Positions 8,690-17,848 are shown, counted from the first letter of the stretch. The stretch is DNA of 64,000 bases from Reyranella sp. (GCF_004297265.1 NZ_SCUT01000050.1:248001-312000); one strand, 5' to 3'. Notes: generated from the letters alone by a model not told the origin. Translations and numbers: made by a program.

Positions 8690-10144
8690 ATGACAGAGCC
8701 GCAAAGCGTACAGGCCTATATCGACCAGACCCCGTCATGGCCCGATGGGACTCCCACTCCCAGCGTGCCGATGACCTCGATGCAATGGCGCATCTGGGTA
8801 CTCGCCACCGCCGGCAAGTTCTTCGAAGGCAAGGTCGTGTTCATGACCGGCGTCGCGCTGCCGCTGATCGTCGAGGAGTTCGGCCTCTCGGCCGCCGGCA
8901 AGGGCATCGTCAGCGCTGCCACCCTGGCGGGTATCATGGTGGGCGCCGTGGCGCTTGGCGGGCTGGCCGATACCTACGGACGCCGCCGCATGTTCGTGAT
9001 CGAAATGCTGGTCTTCGTCGTCTTTCTGGCCGGCCTGACCATGGCACCGAGCGTCGGCTGGCTGGTCTTCTTCCTGTTCGGTGTCGGCGTCGCGCTGGGC
9101 TGCGACTATCCGACCGCGCATCTCGTGATCTCCGAGAGCATCCCCAGTCGCGACCGCGGCAAGCTGGTGCTGGCGGCCTTCGCCTTCCAGGCGATCGGCG
9201 CGCTGGTCGGCACGGCGCTGGGCTTCGTGATCCTGACCCTGGATCCCTCGCTGGACGCCTGGCGCTGGATGTACGGCACCGTGATCATACCGGCCGCCTT
9301 CGTCGTGTGCGCCCGCCTGTTCGTGAGCGACAGCGGCCAGTGGCTGATGAGCCGCGGCCGGCGCGCCGACGCCGAGCGCGAGCTGCGGCGTCTGCTGAAG
9401 CGCAAGCCGCAATATCCCAAGCAGGTGCGCCTGGCCGAACGCGCCGGTTCTCCCCATCGCAGCCACCATCGGCACGGAAGCTGGAGCGATCTCTTCAACC
9501 GGAAGAACCGGCGCGCCACCCTCCTTGCCTCGGTCCCGTGGTTCCTGCAGGACCTCGGGACCTACGGCATCGGCATCTTCACGCCGACCATCCTGTCCCA
9601 CACGTTCGGGCACGGGACCGGCAACGCCCACAACGTGTCGGCCCTCATCGCCCGCGACCTCCAGGGGGCGAAGGGCGCGGCGCTGGTCGATACGCTGCTG
9701 ATCGTCGGCATCGTCGCCGCCGTGCTGATGTCCGACAAGGTCGGCCGCATCCGGCTCCAGGTCCTGGGCTTCATCGGCTGCGCCGTCGGGCTCGCCATGG
9801 CGGTGCTGCAGTCGCATGTCGAGGAGCCGATGCGCACGCTGCTGCTGTTCGGCGGCTTCATGATCTTCAACTTAATGACCAACCTCGGGCCCAATGCGCA
9901 GACCTACCTGCTGGCCGGCGAGGTCTTCCCGACCCACATCCGCGGCAAGGGCGCGGGCTTCGCCGCCGCCTTCGCCAAGATCGGCGCGGTCCTGACGGCC
10001 TTCGCCTTCCCCGTGGTGCTGGCCGAGGCCGGCACCGACGTCCTGCTGACCGCCCTCATCTTCACCTCGCTCCTCGGTGCGCTGATCACCTGGTGGTTCC
10101 GCATCGAGACGGCAGGCGTCAATCTGGAGGAAATCGGGCGCTAG
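8690..10144 (+). CDS. MFS transporter, sugar/organic acid porter type
   Basis: 484 residues with the twelve-helix major facilitator pattern. The A-motif-like loop GGLADTYGRRRMFV lies between helices 2 and 3, ESIPSRDRGKL follows helix 4, and the second half has GEVFPTHIRGKGAGF, characteristic of the sugar-porter/metabolite-H+ symporter group. The central loop is basic and histidine-rich (RAGSPHRSHHRHG). Substrate unknown. The gene is divergent from the TTT receptor across only 71 bp, so co-regulation with the receptor-monooxygenase operon is possible. Confidence 0.85.
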   Translation: MTEPQSVQAYIDQTPSWPDGTPTPSVPMTSMQWRIWVLATAGKFFEGKVVFMTGVALPLIVEEFGLSAAGKGIVSAATLAGIMVGAVALGGLADTYGRRRMFVIEMLVFVVFLAGLTMAPSVGWLVFFLFGVGVALGCDYPTAHLVISESIPSRDRGKLVLAAFAFQAIGALVGTALGFVILTLDPSLDAWRWMYGTVIIPAAFVVCARLFVSDSGQWLMSRGRRADAERELRRLLKRKPQYPKQVRLAERAGSPHRSHHRHGSWSDLFNRKNRRATLLASVPWFLQDLGTYGIGIFTPTILSHTFGHGTGNAHNVSALIARDLQGAKGAALVDTLLIVGIVAAVLMSDKVGRIRLQVLGFIGCAVGLAMAVLQSHVEEPMRTLLLFGGFMIFNLMTNLGPNAQTYLLAGEVFPTHIRGKGAGFAAAFAKIGAVLTAFAFPVVLAEAGTDVLLTALIFTSLLGALITWWFRIETAGVNLEEIGR

Positions 10145-10188
10145 AGCCCTTCCGAACGAGATAGAATCGAGCTGAGCATTCCAACTGA

Positions 10189-10298
10189 CCTCACCCTGAG
10201 GAGCGGCCGCAGGCCGTGTCTCGAAGGGTGCGCACGAGCACCATGTCTGTTGCCCATCCTTCGAGACGCCGTGCTGTGCACGGCTCCTCAGGATGAGG
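10189..10298. repeat. Palindromic intergenic repeat, family A copy 2
   Basis: Same orientation and structure as the copy at 5726-5833: outer arms at 10189-10203 and 10284-10298, an inner TCTCGAAGG / CCTTCGAGA pair, and a conserved tail (GGGTCAATGCAAACGGAAAGAC) that also borders the copy at 28894-29001. It occupies the gap between two co-directional MFS genes. Confidence 0.85.
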
Positions 10299-10382
10299 TG
10301 AGTGGGTCAATGCAAACGGAAAGACGCCAAAAATCCCACACCGCGCTTCGCTTGACGCGGCCCGGCGGGTACCTTGTGCGCA

Positions 10383-11600
10383 ATGGACTCGCCGATCCGG
10401 GAGCTGTTGCGCTCGCCCGACTTTCTCAGGCTGTGGCTGGTGGGCGCCTTCGCCAACGCGATGCGCTGGCTGGAGCTGCTGGCGTCGGGCCTGTTCGCCT
10501 GGGAAGTCACCCACTCCGCCTTTGCCGTCACGGCCGTGGTGGCGTTGCGCCAGATCCCGCAGCTCCTGTTCGGCGCCTTCGCGGGCGCGATCTCCGAGGC
10601 GGTGAACCGCAAGCTGATCTTCATGCTGGCGCTGGTCATCCCGGCCGCGATCTCGACCCTGCTCGCGACGCTGGCCGTCACCGGCCATCTCGAGGTCTGG
10701 CACGTGGCGCTGGGCAACCTGGTCTCCGGCATCATGTGGTCGACGGAGATGTCGACGCGCCGCCGCATGGTGGGCGAGGTCGCGGGACCGCACCGCATCG
10801 TGAACGCCATCGCCCTCGACAGTGTCACCTCGGCGGCGACGCGCGCGGTGGGACCGCTGCTGGGCGGGATGGCCTTCGAGTGGCTGGGCATGAAGGGCGC
10901 CTACACCGTCACCGCCCTCGTGCAGTTCTTCGGCGCCTTCGCCATCGCGGGCCTCACCCACGCCCAGGTGACGCGGCGGCTCGACCTGCTGCGCATCCCG
11001 CACGACATCGCCGACGGGCTGCGCTTCGCCTGGACGCGGCCCACCATCCTGCTGGTGTTCGGCGTCACCATCGTCACCAATGCCTTCGCCTTCGCCTATT
11101 CGGGCCTGGTCGCGCCGCTCGGCCAGGGCGAGTTCCACGTCTCGCCGGCGCTGGTCGGCCTGCTGGCGGCCGGCGAGCCGCTGGGGGCGCTGATGGGCGG
11201 CGCGCTGATCGCGGCCGGCATCGTGCGCATGGACCGCCGCCTCGCCTTCGCCGGCGGCGCCTCGCTCTTCATGGTCGCGCTCGTCTTCATGGCGCTGTCG
11301 CCGTTCTATTGGCTCGCCTTCGCGCTGCTCGTGCTGGGCGGCTTCGGCACGGCAGGCTTCAGCAACATGCAGTCGACCCTGATGCTGACCGAGGCGCCGC
11401 CCGAGATGCGCTCCCGCCTGATGGGCGTCGTCACCGTCTGCATCGGAACGGGACCGCTCGGCCAGCTCGCGGCCGGTGCGCTTTCCGGCCCCCTCGGCCC
11501 GCGCGGCGCCGTGGTCGCGATGGCGGCGGTGGGATTGGTGCTGACCGGGGCGATGGTGTTGGCGCTTAAGAAGAGGTCGCCCACGCCACCTGCGGCGTGA
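10383..11600 (+). CDS. MFS transporter, EntS-like (MFS_3) group
   Basis: 405 residues with about twelve membrane helices. The opening LLRSPDFLRLWLVGAFANAM and the repeated GALxGG-type loops place it with the MFS_3 group, which includes enterobactin exporter EntS and macrolide efflux relatives. Export of a small molecule is more likely than uptake, but the substrate is unknown. The ATG at 10383 is chosen; an in-frame TTG nine bases upstream is a weak alternative. It is separated from the preceding MFS gene by a family A repeat and is not obviously in an operon. Confidence 0.82.
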   Translation: MDSPIRELLRSPDFLRLWLVGAFANAMRWLELLASGLFAWEVTHSAFAVTAVVALRQIPQLLFGAFAGAISEAVNRKLIFMLALVIPAAISTLLATLAVTGHLEVWHVALGNLVSGIMWSTEMSTRRRMVGEVAGPHRIVNAIALDSVTSAATRAVGPLLGGMAFEWLGMKGAYTVTALVQFFGAFAIAGLTHAQVTRRLDLLRIPHDIADGLRFAWTRPTILLVFGVTIVTNAFAFAYSGLVAPLGQGEFHVSPALVGLLAAGEPLGALMGGALIAAGIVRMDRRLAFAGGASLFMVALVFMALSPFYWLAFALLVLGGFGTAGFSNMQSTLMLTEAPPEMRSRLMGVVTVCIGTGPLGQLAAGALSGPLGPRGAVVAMAAVGLVLTGAMVLALKKRSPTPPAA

Positions 11601-11703
11601 CCGCTGCCACGAACACGCGGACGCCACGCAACGCCGGGAGGCCCGGCGCGTTCACCTCAAGCCGATGTGCTGCGCGTCCGCGGGACGGCCAGGGGATCTC
11701 ACC

Positions 11704-11970
11704 ATGAACATGTCGGCCGAAAGCATTCTCGTCATTCTCGTCGTGGGCATCGCCGCCGGCTGGCTGGCCGGCCAGGTCTTGCGCGGCACCGGGTTCGGGC
11801 TGGTCGGCGACCTTCTGGTCGGCATCGCCGGCGCCCTGTTCGCGGGCCTGCTGTTTCCCCGCCTGGGGCTCAACCTGGGCGGCGGGCTCCTCTCCCAGAT
11901 CCTGTTCGCGGCGCTGGGTGCGATCATCCTGCTGCTGATCGTCGGCCTGGTGCGCGGGCGACGGGCGTAG
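11704..11970 (+). CDS. GlsB/YeaQ/YmgE-family small membrane protein
   Basis: 88 residues with three hydrophobic segments separated by glycine-rich turns (GIAAGWLAGQVLRGTGFG, then DLLVGIAGALFAGLLF and a C-terminal helix ending in basic VRGRRA). This is the pattern of the transglycosylase-associated/YeaQ family of inner-membrane stress proteins, whose biochemical role is not settled. The start at 11704 is preceded by AGGGGA at a suitable distance; an in-frame upstream extension lacks hydrophobic character. It is convergent with the ldhA-like gene, 21 bp apart. Confidence 0.85.
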   Translation: MNMSAESILVILVVGIAAGWLAGQVLRGTGFGLVGDLLVGIAGALFAGLLFPRLGLNLGGGLLSQILFAALGAIILLLIVGLVRGRRA

Positions 11971-11991
11971 CACCCCTCTGGCCCCCAGGCG

Positions 11992-12996
11992 TCAGGCGAG
12001 CTTCTCGACCGAAATCTCGTGGACGGCCCGGCCGTCGCGCTCGAAGGCCGTGATGTTGGCGATCGTGGTGCCGGCGATGCCCTGCAGGGCGTCGGCGGTG
12101 AAGAAGGCCTGGTGCCCGGTGACGAGGACGTTGGGGAAGGACAGGAGCCGGGCAAAGACGTCGTCCTGCATCACCTTGTCGGACAGGTCCTCGAAGAAGA
12201 GGTCGGCCTCCTCCTCGTAGACGTCGAGGCCGAGATGGCCCAGGCGCCCGTCCTTCAGCGCCGCGATCACCGCCGGCGTGTCGATCACCGCGCCGCGGCT
12301 GGTGTTGATCAGCATTGCGCCCGGGCGCATGCGGGCGAGCGCCGGCGCGTCGATCAGGTGATGGGTCGCGGGCGTCAGGGGGCAATGGAGCGAGACGATG
12401 TCGGAGGCCGCCAGCAGTTCGGGCAGATCGACGTAGCGTACACCCGCCGCGATGCAGGCCGCGTCGGGTGCCGGATCGACCGCGAGGATCGTGCAGCCGA
12501 AGCCCGCCAGGATGCGGGCGAAGGTGGCGCCGATGCGGCCGGTGCCGACGACGCCGACGGTGCGGCCCTTCATGTCGAAGCCCAGCAGCCCCTCCAGCGC
12601 GAAGTTGCCCTCGCGGACGCGGGCATAGGCGCGATGGATCCGGCGGTTCAATGCCAACACGAGGGTGACGGCATGCTCGGCAACGGCGTGCGGCGAATAT
12701 TCGGGCACGCGGGCGACGGTGATTCCCAGCCTCCGCGCCGTCGCGAGGTCGACATTGTTGAAGCCCGCGCACCGCAGCGCCACGAGGCGGATGCCCCCTC
12801 CGGCGAGCGCCTGGAGCACCTCCGCGGGCAGCGCATCGTTGACGAAGGCGCACACCGCCGTCGCGCCCCGGGCGAGGGCGGCGGTCTCAATCGTCAGGCG
12901 CGGTTCGAGATAGGCCAGCTCATGGCGGGCGGACGCGTTGGCGGCGTCCAGGAAATGCCGGTCGTAGGGTTTGGTACTGAAGACCGCGACGCGCAT
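11992..12996 (-). CDS. ldhA: D-lactate dehydrogenase, LdhA type
   Basis: 334 residues, close to the roughly 330 of LdhA. NAD-dependent reduction of pyruvate to D-lactate (or the reverse) in the cytosol is expected. The Rossmann motif is VGVVGTGRIGATFA; the catalytic residues are in INTSRGAV (Arg), GLDVYEEE (Glu) and TGHQAFFT (His). The stretch EADLFFEDLS...DDVFARLLSFPNVLVTGHQAF is specific to LdhA rather than to generic 2-hydroxyacid dehydrogenases. The ATG at 12996 starts MRVAVFSTKPYD, the LdhA N-terminus; the open extension upstream is not supported. A 50-codon ORF ends 32 bp upstream on the same strand. Confidence 0.9.
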   Translation of the reverse strand: MRVAVFSTKPYDRHFLDAANASARHELAYLEPRLTIETAALARGATAVCAFVNDALPAEVLQALAGGGIRLVALRCAGFNNVDLATARRLGITVARVPEYSPHAVAEHAVTLVLALNRRIHRAYARVREGNFALEGLLGFDMKGRTVGVVGTGRIGATFARILAGFGCTILAVDPAPDAACIAAGVRYVDLPELLAASDIVSLHCPLTPATHHLIDAPALARMRPGAMLINTSRGAVIDTPAVIAALKDGRLGHLGLDVYEEEADLFFEDLSDKVMQDDVFARLLSFPNVLVTGHQAFFTADALQGIAGTTIANITAFERDGRAVHEISVEKLA

Positions 12997-13028
12997 GGCA
13001 CGCGGCCGGAGCGCCGGTCCCGCCTCTC

Positions 13029-13181
13029 CTAGCCTTTCTGGCCGTGGCCGGTCGGGCGCTTGTCCTTCTTCACCGACTTCGGTCCACCGCGCACCGCGTC
13101 CTTGGCGATCTGTTTCGTCGAGACACGGAGGGCCGCCTGGTGCTGACGGTCGTTGGGCGTACGCTGGGGAGTCTTTGTCAT
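13029..13181 (-). CDS. Small basic hypothetical protein (50 residues)
   Basis: A short ORF beginning MTKTPQRTPNDRQHQ and ending RPTGHGQKG, very rich in Lys, Arg, Gln and Pro and probably disordered. It lies just upstream of, and on the same strand as, the ldhA-like gene and is divergent from the TetR gene. The ribosome-binding site is weak. No family is recognised. It could instead be non-coding 5' sequence of ldhA; the biased but coherent composition and in-operon position are the only support. Confidence 0.4.
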   Translation of the reverse strand: MTKTPQRTPNDRQHQAALRVSTKQIAKDAVRGGPKSVKKDKRPTGHGQKG

Positions 13182-13307
13182 GACGGCTCAACGCCCGTTC
13201 TGCCCGGAAGTTGCATGGAGCGCGCGCTGGCAGGACGGCGCGAAAGGCGGCACACTCGTGCCGACCTCGCGTGATTTCGCGGCGGCGGCCGAGGAGCGAC
13301 AGAGACA

Positions 13308-13955
13308 GTGCAGGACAGCGAGCAGACTCCCCCCACGGTGCGCAGCGCAAAGGCGATTCCCAAGCCGGGCCGAATGGACGGCCGCGCCCTGCGGAGCGAG
13401 CGGACCAAGCAGCTCATCATCGAGGCCTATCTGGCGCTGCTGCGCGAGAGTCCGGAAATCCCGACGGCGGCGCAGATCGCCAAGCGTGCCGGCTATTCGG
13501 TGCGCTCGGTGTTCGAGAGGTTCGACGACCTGCTGGCGCTCAGCCTCGCGGCCGCCGACTACACCTTCGCCGAAGGGCTGACCCAGGCCACGATCCGCGA
13601 CCTCGACGGCACCCGCGCGCAGCGGCTCCGGGCCCAGGTCGAGACACGTGCCGGAATCTGCGAACGCTGGCTGCCGCTCTGGCGGGTGCTGCTGCACAAC
13701 CAGAACGAATCGGAGCATCTCAAGGTGCGGATCGGCCGCATGCGCGACGCCGTGTGGGCGCGGCTGGCGCTGATGTATCGCGCCGAACTCGATACGCTTG
13801 CAGACCACGAGCGCAGGATGCTGCTGATCGCGCTCGAGCAGCTCACCGACTTCGAGAGCTGGGGCCGCATGCGCGAGCGTCACGGCCTTTCGGTCGAGCA
13901 GGCACGTGACGCATGGATCATCGCGATCGACCGGCTGCTGCCGCCGACGCCCTGA
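13308..13955 (+). CDS. TetR-family transcriptional regulator
   Basis: 215 residues from a GTG start with a GGAG upstream. The N-terminal helix-turn-helix is recognisable at about residues 28-70 (ERTKQLIIEAYLALL, then AAQIAKRAGYSVRSVFERFDD), where the serine-valine-arginine recognition helix replaces the more common YYHF. The remainder is helical ligand-binding domain. It is divergent from the 50-residue ORF and ldhA, so these are candidate targets. No clear palindromic operator was found in the 126-bp gap. Confidence 0.85.
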   Translation: MQDSEQTPPTVRSAKAIPKPGRMDGRALRSERTKQLIIEAYLALLRESPEIPTAAQIAKRAGYSVRSVFERFDDLLALSLAAADYTFAEGLTQATIRDLDGTRAQRLRAQVETRAGICERWLPLWRVLLHNQNESEHLKVRIGRMRDAVWARLALMYRAELDTLADHERRMLLIALEQLTDFESWGRMRERHGLSVEQARDAWIIAIDRLLPPTP

Positions 13956-14067
13956 ACGGACGCCCCCGGCGATGCGGCGCCGCGACAAGCCAGGGAGCAA
14001 CCCACCCTTCGTTCGGTTATGAACATTGACGGTCATCAGGCCGGTTGTCGTCATCGGGGATCAGTGA

Positions 14068-14796
14068 ATGCTCACGCTCTATCACGGCTGGAAATCGTCG
14101 GCGTCGCGGCGGGTACGGTTGTGCCTCGCCGAGAAGGGCCTCCCCTTCGAGAGCAAGGTGATCGACCTCACGAAGATGGAGCATCACGCGCCTGCCTTCC
14201 TGAAGCTCAATCCCAACGGCGTCATCCCGCTGCTGATCCTCGAGGACGGGCGCTCGCTCTACGAGAGCGGCACGATCTGCGAATATATCGACGAGACCTG
14301 GCCCGAACCGCCGCTGCGTCCGGCCGAGGCCTACGGGCGCGCCGTGATGCGCAACTGGATCCGCCACGTCGACGGGCTGATCGGCAACCTGATCATCTTC
14401 AACTGGGCGCACTCGATGGCCAAGGTCGCCACGCAATGGTCCGATGCGGAGCTCGCCGAGAAGCTGGCCAACGTGCCCAGCAAGGAACGGCGCGAGGCGT
14501 GGCTGCGCACTGCGCGCAAGCCCTACACCGAGGAAGAACGCCAGGAGGCGCGCACCAGGTTGAAGGTCGGGCTGGTCGACCGCATGGAAGAGACGCTGCG
14601 CCAGAGCCGCTGGCTGGCTGGCGACAGCTATTCCTTGGCCGACATCGGCGCAGTGCCCTTCATCAAGCGCATCGACGAGGAGATCGCGCCGGAGGAGATC
14701 ACGCCGGCCAAGCATCCCCGGGTCGCGGCCTGGTGGACGGCGATCCAGTCGCGGCCGGCCTTCGCCGCCGCCAGGATAGGCCCTTTCACGGGATGA
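14068..14796 (+). CDS. Glutathione S-transferase family protein
   Basis: 242 residues. The thioredoxin-like N-terminal domain begins LTLYHGWKSSASRRVRLCLAEKG with the catalytic-region Ser pair, the cis-proline in NPNGVIPLLI and the glutathione-binding ESGTICEYID. The C-terminal all-helical domain contains LAGDSYSLADIGAVPF, the conserved N-capping box of GST folding. Members conjugate glutathione to electrophiles or act as isomerases or dehalogenases. No substrate hint comes from neighbours; it stands alone between the TetR gene and a small convergent ORF. Confidence 0.9.
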   Translation: MLTLYHGWKSSASRRVRLCLAEKGLPFESKVIDLTKMEHHAPAFLKLNPNGVIPLLILEDGRSLYESGTICEYIDETWPEPPLRPAEAYGRAVMRNWIRHVDGLIGNLIIFNWAHSMAKVATQWSDAELAEKLANVPSKERREAWLRTARKPYTEEERQEARTRLKVGLVDRMEETLRQSRWLAGDSYSLADIGAVPFIKRIDEEIAPEEITPAKHPRVAAWWTAIQSRPAFAAARIGPFTG

Positions 14797-14823
14797 AGGA
14801 CGCGGCCGGGCGGCCGTGTCCAT

Positions 14824-15039
14824 TCAGGCGCGCACGAGCGTCTTGATGGCGAGCGCCGGCTTGCCCGACTTCTCGGCGACCTCGCGATCCTGAGCCTCGA
14901 TGATCGCCCGGGCGGGCAGGTCCTTTTCGAGCCCTTCGAGGGCCTCGAGCGGTACGCGGCGGTTGGAGCGCTGGCTGCCGTCCTCGTAGGTGACGTTGAA
15001 CAGCACGTATTCCGTACGCTTGTTGGATTTCTTGCCCAT
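14824..15039 (-). CDS. Conserved-looking small protein, unknown function (71 residues)
   Basis: Begins MGKKSNKRTEYVLFNVTYED and ends AIKTLVRA, with a mixed beta-alpha composition and an acidic-basic middle section. The ATG at 15039 is chosen because TGGAGG sits five bases upstream; an ATG four codons earlier would place that site inside the gene. I do not recognise the family. It ends 27 bp from the convergent glutathione transferase gene. Confidence 0.6.
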   Translation of the reverse strand: MGKKSNKRTEYVLFNVTYEDGSQRSNRRVPLEALEGLEKDLPARAIIEAQDREVAEKSGKPALAIKTLVRA

Positions 15040-15159
15040 CGGGGCCTCCATATCGGTTCAAGTCCGTCGACCCGGAGGGGACTCGCACGCTTTCCCCGTC
15101 GGGAACGCGCGCACGGGGCCTGCGTTGACAGCAGAACCCGCGCCAGGGAGATGCGGCCC

Positions 15160-15405
15160 ATGTCCGGCCAAGACCGTCGACCGACCGATCTGCACACCCC
15201 GGTTGTTCCGCACGCCACGGCCAGCGGCAGGAGTGGCCTGCCCTGGATCGTCGCGGGCCTGCTGCTGGTCGTCCTGGCCGCCGGCTATTTCGCGTTGGGC
15301 ATACCGATCCTGAAGGCACCGGACGAGGCCCGCGCGCCCGAGCTGCGGATCGACGGGGCCATTCAGCCGCCGGCTGCCGTCGCACCGGCAGAGCGCCGGC
15401 CGTAA
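15160..15405 (+). CDS. Small single-pass membrane protein, unknown function
   Basis: 81 residues: a polar N-terminus (MSGQDRRPTDLHTP), one strong transmembrane helix at about residues 26-46 (WIVAGLLLVVLAAGYFALGI) and a Pro/Ala-rich C-terminal tail. The ATG at 15160 is preceded by GGGAG at 15147-15151; the ATG nine bases earlier is too close to that site. No family recognised. It is convergent with the cold-shock gene and reads toward its terminator. Confidence 0.55.
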   Translation: MSGQDRRPTDLHTPVVPHATASGRSGLPWIVAGLLLVVLAAGYFALGIPILKAPDEARAPELRIDGAIQPPAAVAPAERRP

Positions 15406-15415
15406 GCGGCCAACG

Positions 15416-15443
15416 AAAAACCCCGCACCCAGAGGGTGCGGGG
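15416..15443 (-). terminator. Rho-independent terminator of the cold-shock gene
   Basis: A perfect ten-base-pair GC stem (CCCCGCACCC / GGGTGCGGGG, three-base loop) at 15421-15443. On the minus strand it is followed by a run of five T residues (AAAAA at 15416-15420 on the plus strand). It lies 50 bp after the cold-shock stop codon. Confidence 0.9.
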
Positions 15444-15492
15444 TCAATTCGGTATCGCTGTTACGAGGCCGCCGTCACCGGCAGCCGCGTGA

Positions 15493-15705
15493 TCAGCCGA
15501 TCGCCTTCAGATTGTCGGCCGCCATCTTGCCGCTGCGGCGGTCAGCGACGAGTTCGAACTCGACCTTCTGGCCTTCGTTGAGCGTGCCCAGGCCCGCGCG
15601 CTCGACGGCGCTGATGTGCACGAAGGCATCGGCACCGCCGTTGTCCGGCTGGATGAAGCCGAAGCCCTTCTGAATATTGAACCACTTCACGGTTCCCGTC
15701 GCCAT
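15493..15705 (-). CDS. Cold-shock domain protein (CspA family)
   Basis: 70 residues, the standard CspA length. The single-stranded nucleic acid binding motifs are intact: RNP1 KGFGFI and RNP2 DAFVHI, within MATGTVKWFNIQKGFGFI. Such proteins act as RNA chaperones or antiterminators in the cytosol. The start at 15705 has GAAAGGG upstream. The 270 bp between this gene and the divergent monooxygenase is free of other genes and probably holds a long 5' leader, as is usual for csp genes, but no specific cold-box could be assigned. A strong terminator follows. Confidence 0.96.
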   Translation of the reverse strand: MATGTVKWFNIQKGFGFIQPDNGGADAFVHISAVERAGLGTLNEGQKVEFELVADRRSGKMAADNLKAIG

Positions 15706-15975
15706 GGGTAACCCTTTCACTACTTTAGATATGCTGAACCGCGCGGCGTCCCACTCATGAAAATGGAACGCGCAGCCGGCCGTCGAATTCGCACTGGTTT
15801 TCGGGATCAAAGTTCGGGAGCGAGCTGCCGGCGAGGCCGGGAACGCGGACCAAATCGTCTGTCCGTCTATCGACCGCGTGCATATGGCCTTTCGCCACGA
15901 CTTTTGCAAGGACCGATTGGTCGCAACTCCGAAGGGAAGCTAAGCTGCCCCGCCGCAGGCAGGGGGAGAGTTCAC

Positions 15976-17451
15976 ATGGCCGGCAATCCGAAAGTGCTCA
16001 TATCGGGTGCGGGTCCGGTGGGCCTCACCCTCGCCAACGAGCTGGCACGGCACGGGATTTCCGCTCGCATCGTCGACAGGTCCACGGCACGTACCGACAA
16101 GTCCAAGGCGCTCGTCATGTGGAGTCGCACGCTCGAACTGTTCGACGATGCCGGCTATGCGAAGGACTTCATGTCATCCGGCATGCCGGCGCATGGCGCG
16201 CAGATCTCGACCGGCAGGCAGGTCGTGGCGAGGGTCCCGTTCGACCTGATCGACAGCCGCTTCGCCTATGCGCTGATGATCGCGCAAAGCGAGACCGAGA
16301 GGGTGCTCGAGGAACGACTCGCCACGGCCGGGGTGACGGTCGAGCGCGACGTGGAGCTGACGAGTTTCGTCGACAAGGGCGTCTGCGTCGAAGCAGTGCT
16401 CACCAAGGCCGGAGGCCAGCGCGAAACGCTCGAGGCCGACTGGCTGGTCGGGTGCGACGGCGCCCACTCGACCGTCCGGCACGGGCTGGGCTTCGCCTTC
16501 GAGGGCTCGACGCTCCAGTCGCACTGGGCGCTGGCCGACGGCCACGTCACCGGCCTCGATCCGGCGGATCATCTTCACATCTTCTGGCACCGCGACGGCA
16601 TCCTGGCCTTCTTCCCGATCGTCGGCGACCGCTGGCGGGTGATCGCCAACCTCGGCGCGGCAAAAGACGGCGAGACCCGACCCGATCCGACCCTCGAGGA
16701 GATCAATGCGCTGATGGCGCGTCGCGGCTCGCCCGGCATCGTGATGTCCGACCCGGTCTGGCTGGCCGCGTTCCGCATCAACGAGCGCAAGGTCCGGGAC
16801 TATTCCAGGGGTCGTGTGTTCCTGGCGGGCGATGCGGCGCACATCCATAGCCCGGCGGGCGGCCAGGGCATGAACACCGGCATGCAGGATGCCTTCAATC
16901 TCGCCTGGAAGCTGACGCTCGTCATCGAGGGCGCGGCAACGCCCAGCCTGCTCGACAGCTATTCGCCGGAGCGCACGGCGGTCGGCGATCGGGTGCTGAA
17001 GAATGCCGGCCGCCTTACCGAGGCGGCAATGCTGCGCAATCCGCTGCTGCAGGATCTGCGCAACACGATCGTTCGCTTCGCGGCGGGTTTCCCGCAGGTT
17101 CAGCACAGGATGGCGGATCAGCTCGGCGAGATGGATATCGGCTATCCCGACAGCCCTCTCACGGCCAGGAACGGACAGGTCGACAATGGACCGAAGGCCG
17201 GCGAGCGGTGGCCTTACCGGCTGCCCGACGGAGCGGGCGGGTACCGGTTCACGGCCGTGGGTCCGGCCGGTCTCGTGGCCGACCTGGCCGCGAAGTTTCC
17301 AAGGCTTGTCGTCGCGGCCCCGACGAGGGATCCGGCACACGCGACGGCCCTGCGGCTGATCCGGCCCGATGGCTATGTCGGCTTCGCCGGCGCGCCGAAG
17401 GACGTCGGGCGGGCCGAAGCCTATCTCGCGGCGCTGGCTAGCGAGGCGTAG
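15976..17451 (+). CDS. FAD-dependent aromatic monooxygenase (PheA/TfdB type)
   Basis: 491 residues. FAD-binding Rossmann motif VLISGAGPVGLTLANELARHG at the N-terminus, the DG motif LVGCDGAHSTVRHGLG at about 158-172, and the second FAD motif GRVFLAGDAAHIHSPAGGQGMNTG. These are the three fingerprints of class A flavoprotein hydroxylases that ortho-hydroxylate phenols or polyketide aromatics with NAD(P)H. The C-terminal thioredoxin-like domain is short. The start at 15976 follows AGGGGGAGAG. The last 14 bases overlap the convergent STAS-like gene. Confidence 0.9.
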   Translation: MAGNPKVLISGAGPVGLTLANELARHGISARIVDRSTARTDKSKALVMWSRTLELFDDAGYAKDFMSSGMPAHGAQISTGRQVVARVPFDLIDSRFAYALMIAQSETERVLEERLATAGVTVERDVELTSFVDKGVCVEAVLTKAGGQRETLEADWLVGCDGAHSTVRHGLGFAFEGSTLQSHWALADGHVTGLDPADHLHIFWHRDGILAFFPIVGDRWRVIANLGAAKDGETRPDPTLEEINALMARRGSPGIVMSDPVWLAAFRINERKVRDYSRGRVFLAGDAAHIHSPAGGQGMNTGMQDAFNLAWKLTLVIEGAATPSLLDSYSPERTAVGDRVLKNAGRLTEAAMLRNPLLQDLRNTIVRFAAGFPQVQHRMADQLGEMDIGYPDSPLTARNGQVDNGPKAGERWPYRLPDGAGGYRFTAVGPAGLVADLAAKFPRLVVAAPTRDPAHATALRLIRPDGYVGFAGAPKDVGRAEAYLAALASEA

Positions 17452-17833
17452 GATCCGGAGGGAGGGGGCGGACCAATGTCATGAGCCAGCCGCGCGCATC
17501 GAGCGGATCGGTGAAGATGCGGAACGGCCTCGGGCCGACGCGCTGCTTCAGCAACACCGCCATGTCGATGTTCAGCGCCCCGTGCACCACCAGGGCGACA
17601 GGACCGGCGCCGCCCCCGATCCCGTACTCGAGCAGGGTCCGGGCGACCGACTCGAGGTCGTCGCGATCGAGGTTGAGATTGGAAGCGGTGACATCGACGA
17701 GCTTGGCATGGGCCTTGGTCCCCTCCCGCACGGTGGCGTTCAGGTAGTCCTCTATGTCCCGCCGGCCGACGTCGCCTTGCCCCACGACGGTCAGGATTCC
17801 GAACTCGTCGCTGCGCGTCCAACCAAGCGGCAT
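17438..17833 (-). CDS. SpoIIAA/STAS-like fold protein, paralog 1
   Basis: 131 residues. It begins MPLGWTRSDEFGILTVVGQGDV and aligns along its length with the divergent gene at 18066: shared MPLxWT, GDVxRxDxExYL, KLxDxT, GPxAxVV and RPxRxF motifs. The alternating beta-alpha pattern and length resemble SpoIIAA/SEC14-like (STAS superfamily) single-domain proteins. No phosphorylatable serine site can be assigned with confidence. A GAGGAG ribosome-binding site precedes the ATG. Function unknown; a small regulatory or lipid-binding role is typical of the fold. Confidence 0.7.
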   Translation of the reverse strand: MPLGWTRSDEFGILTVVGQGDVGRRDIEDYLNATVREGTKAHAKLVDVTASNLNLDRDDLESVARTLLEYGIGGGAGPVALVVHGALNIDMAVLLKQRVGPRPFRIFTDPLDARGWLMTLVRPLPPDPTPR

Positions 17834-17848
17834 GCTTACTCCTCACGC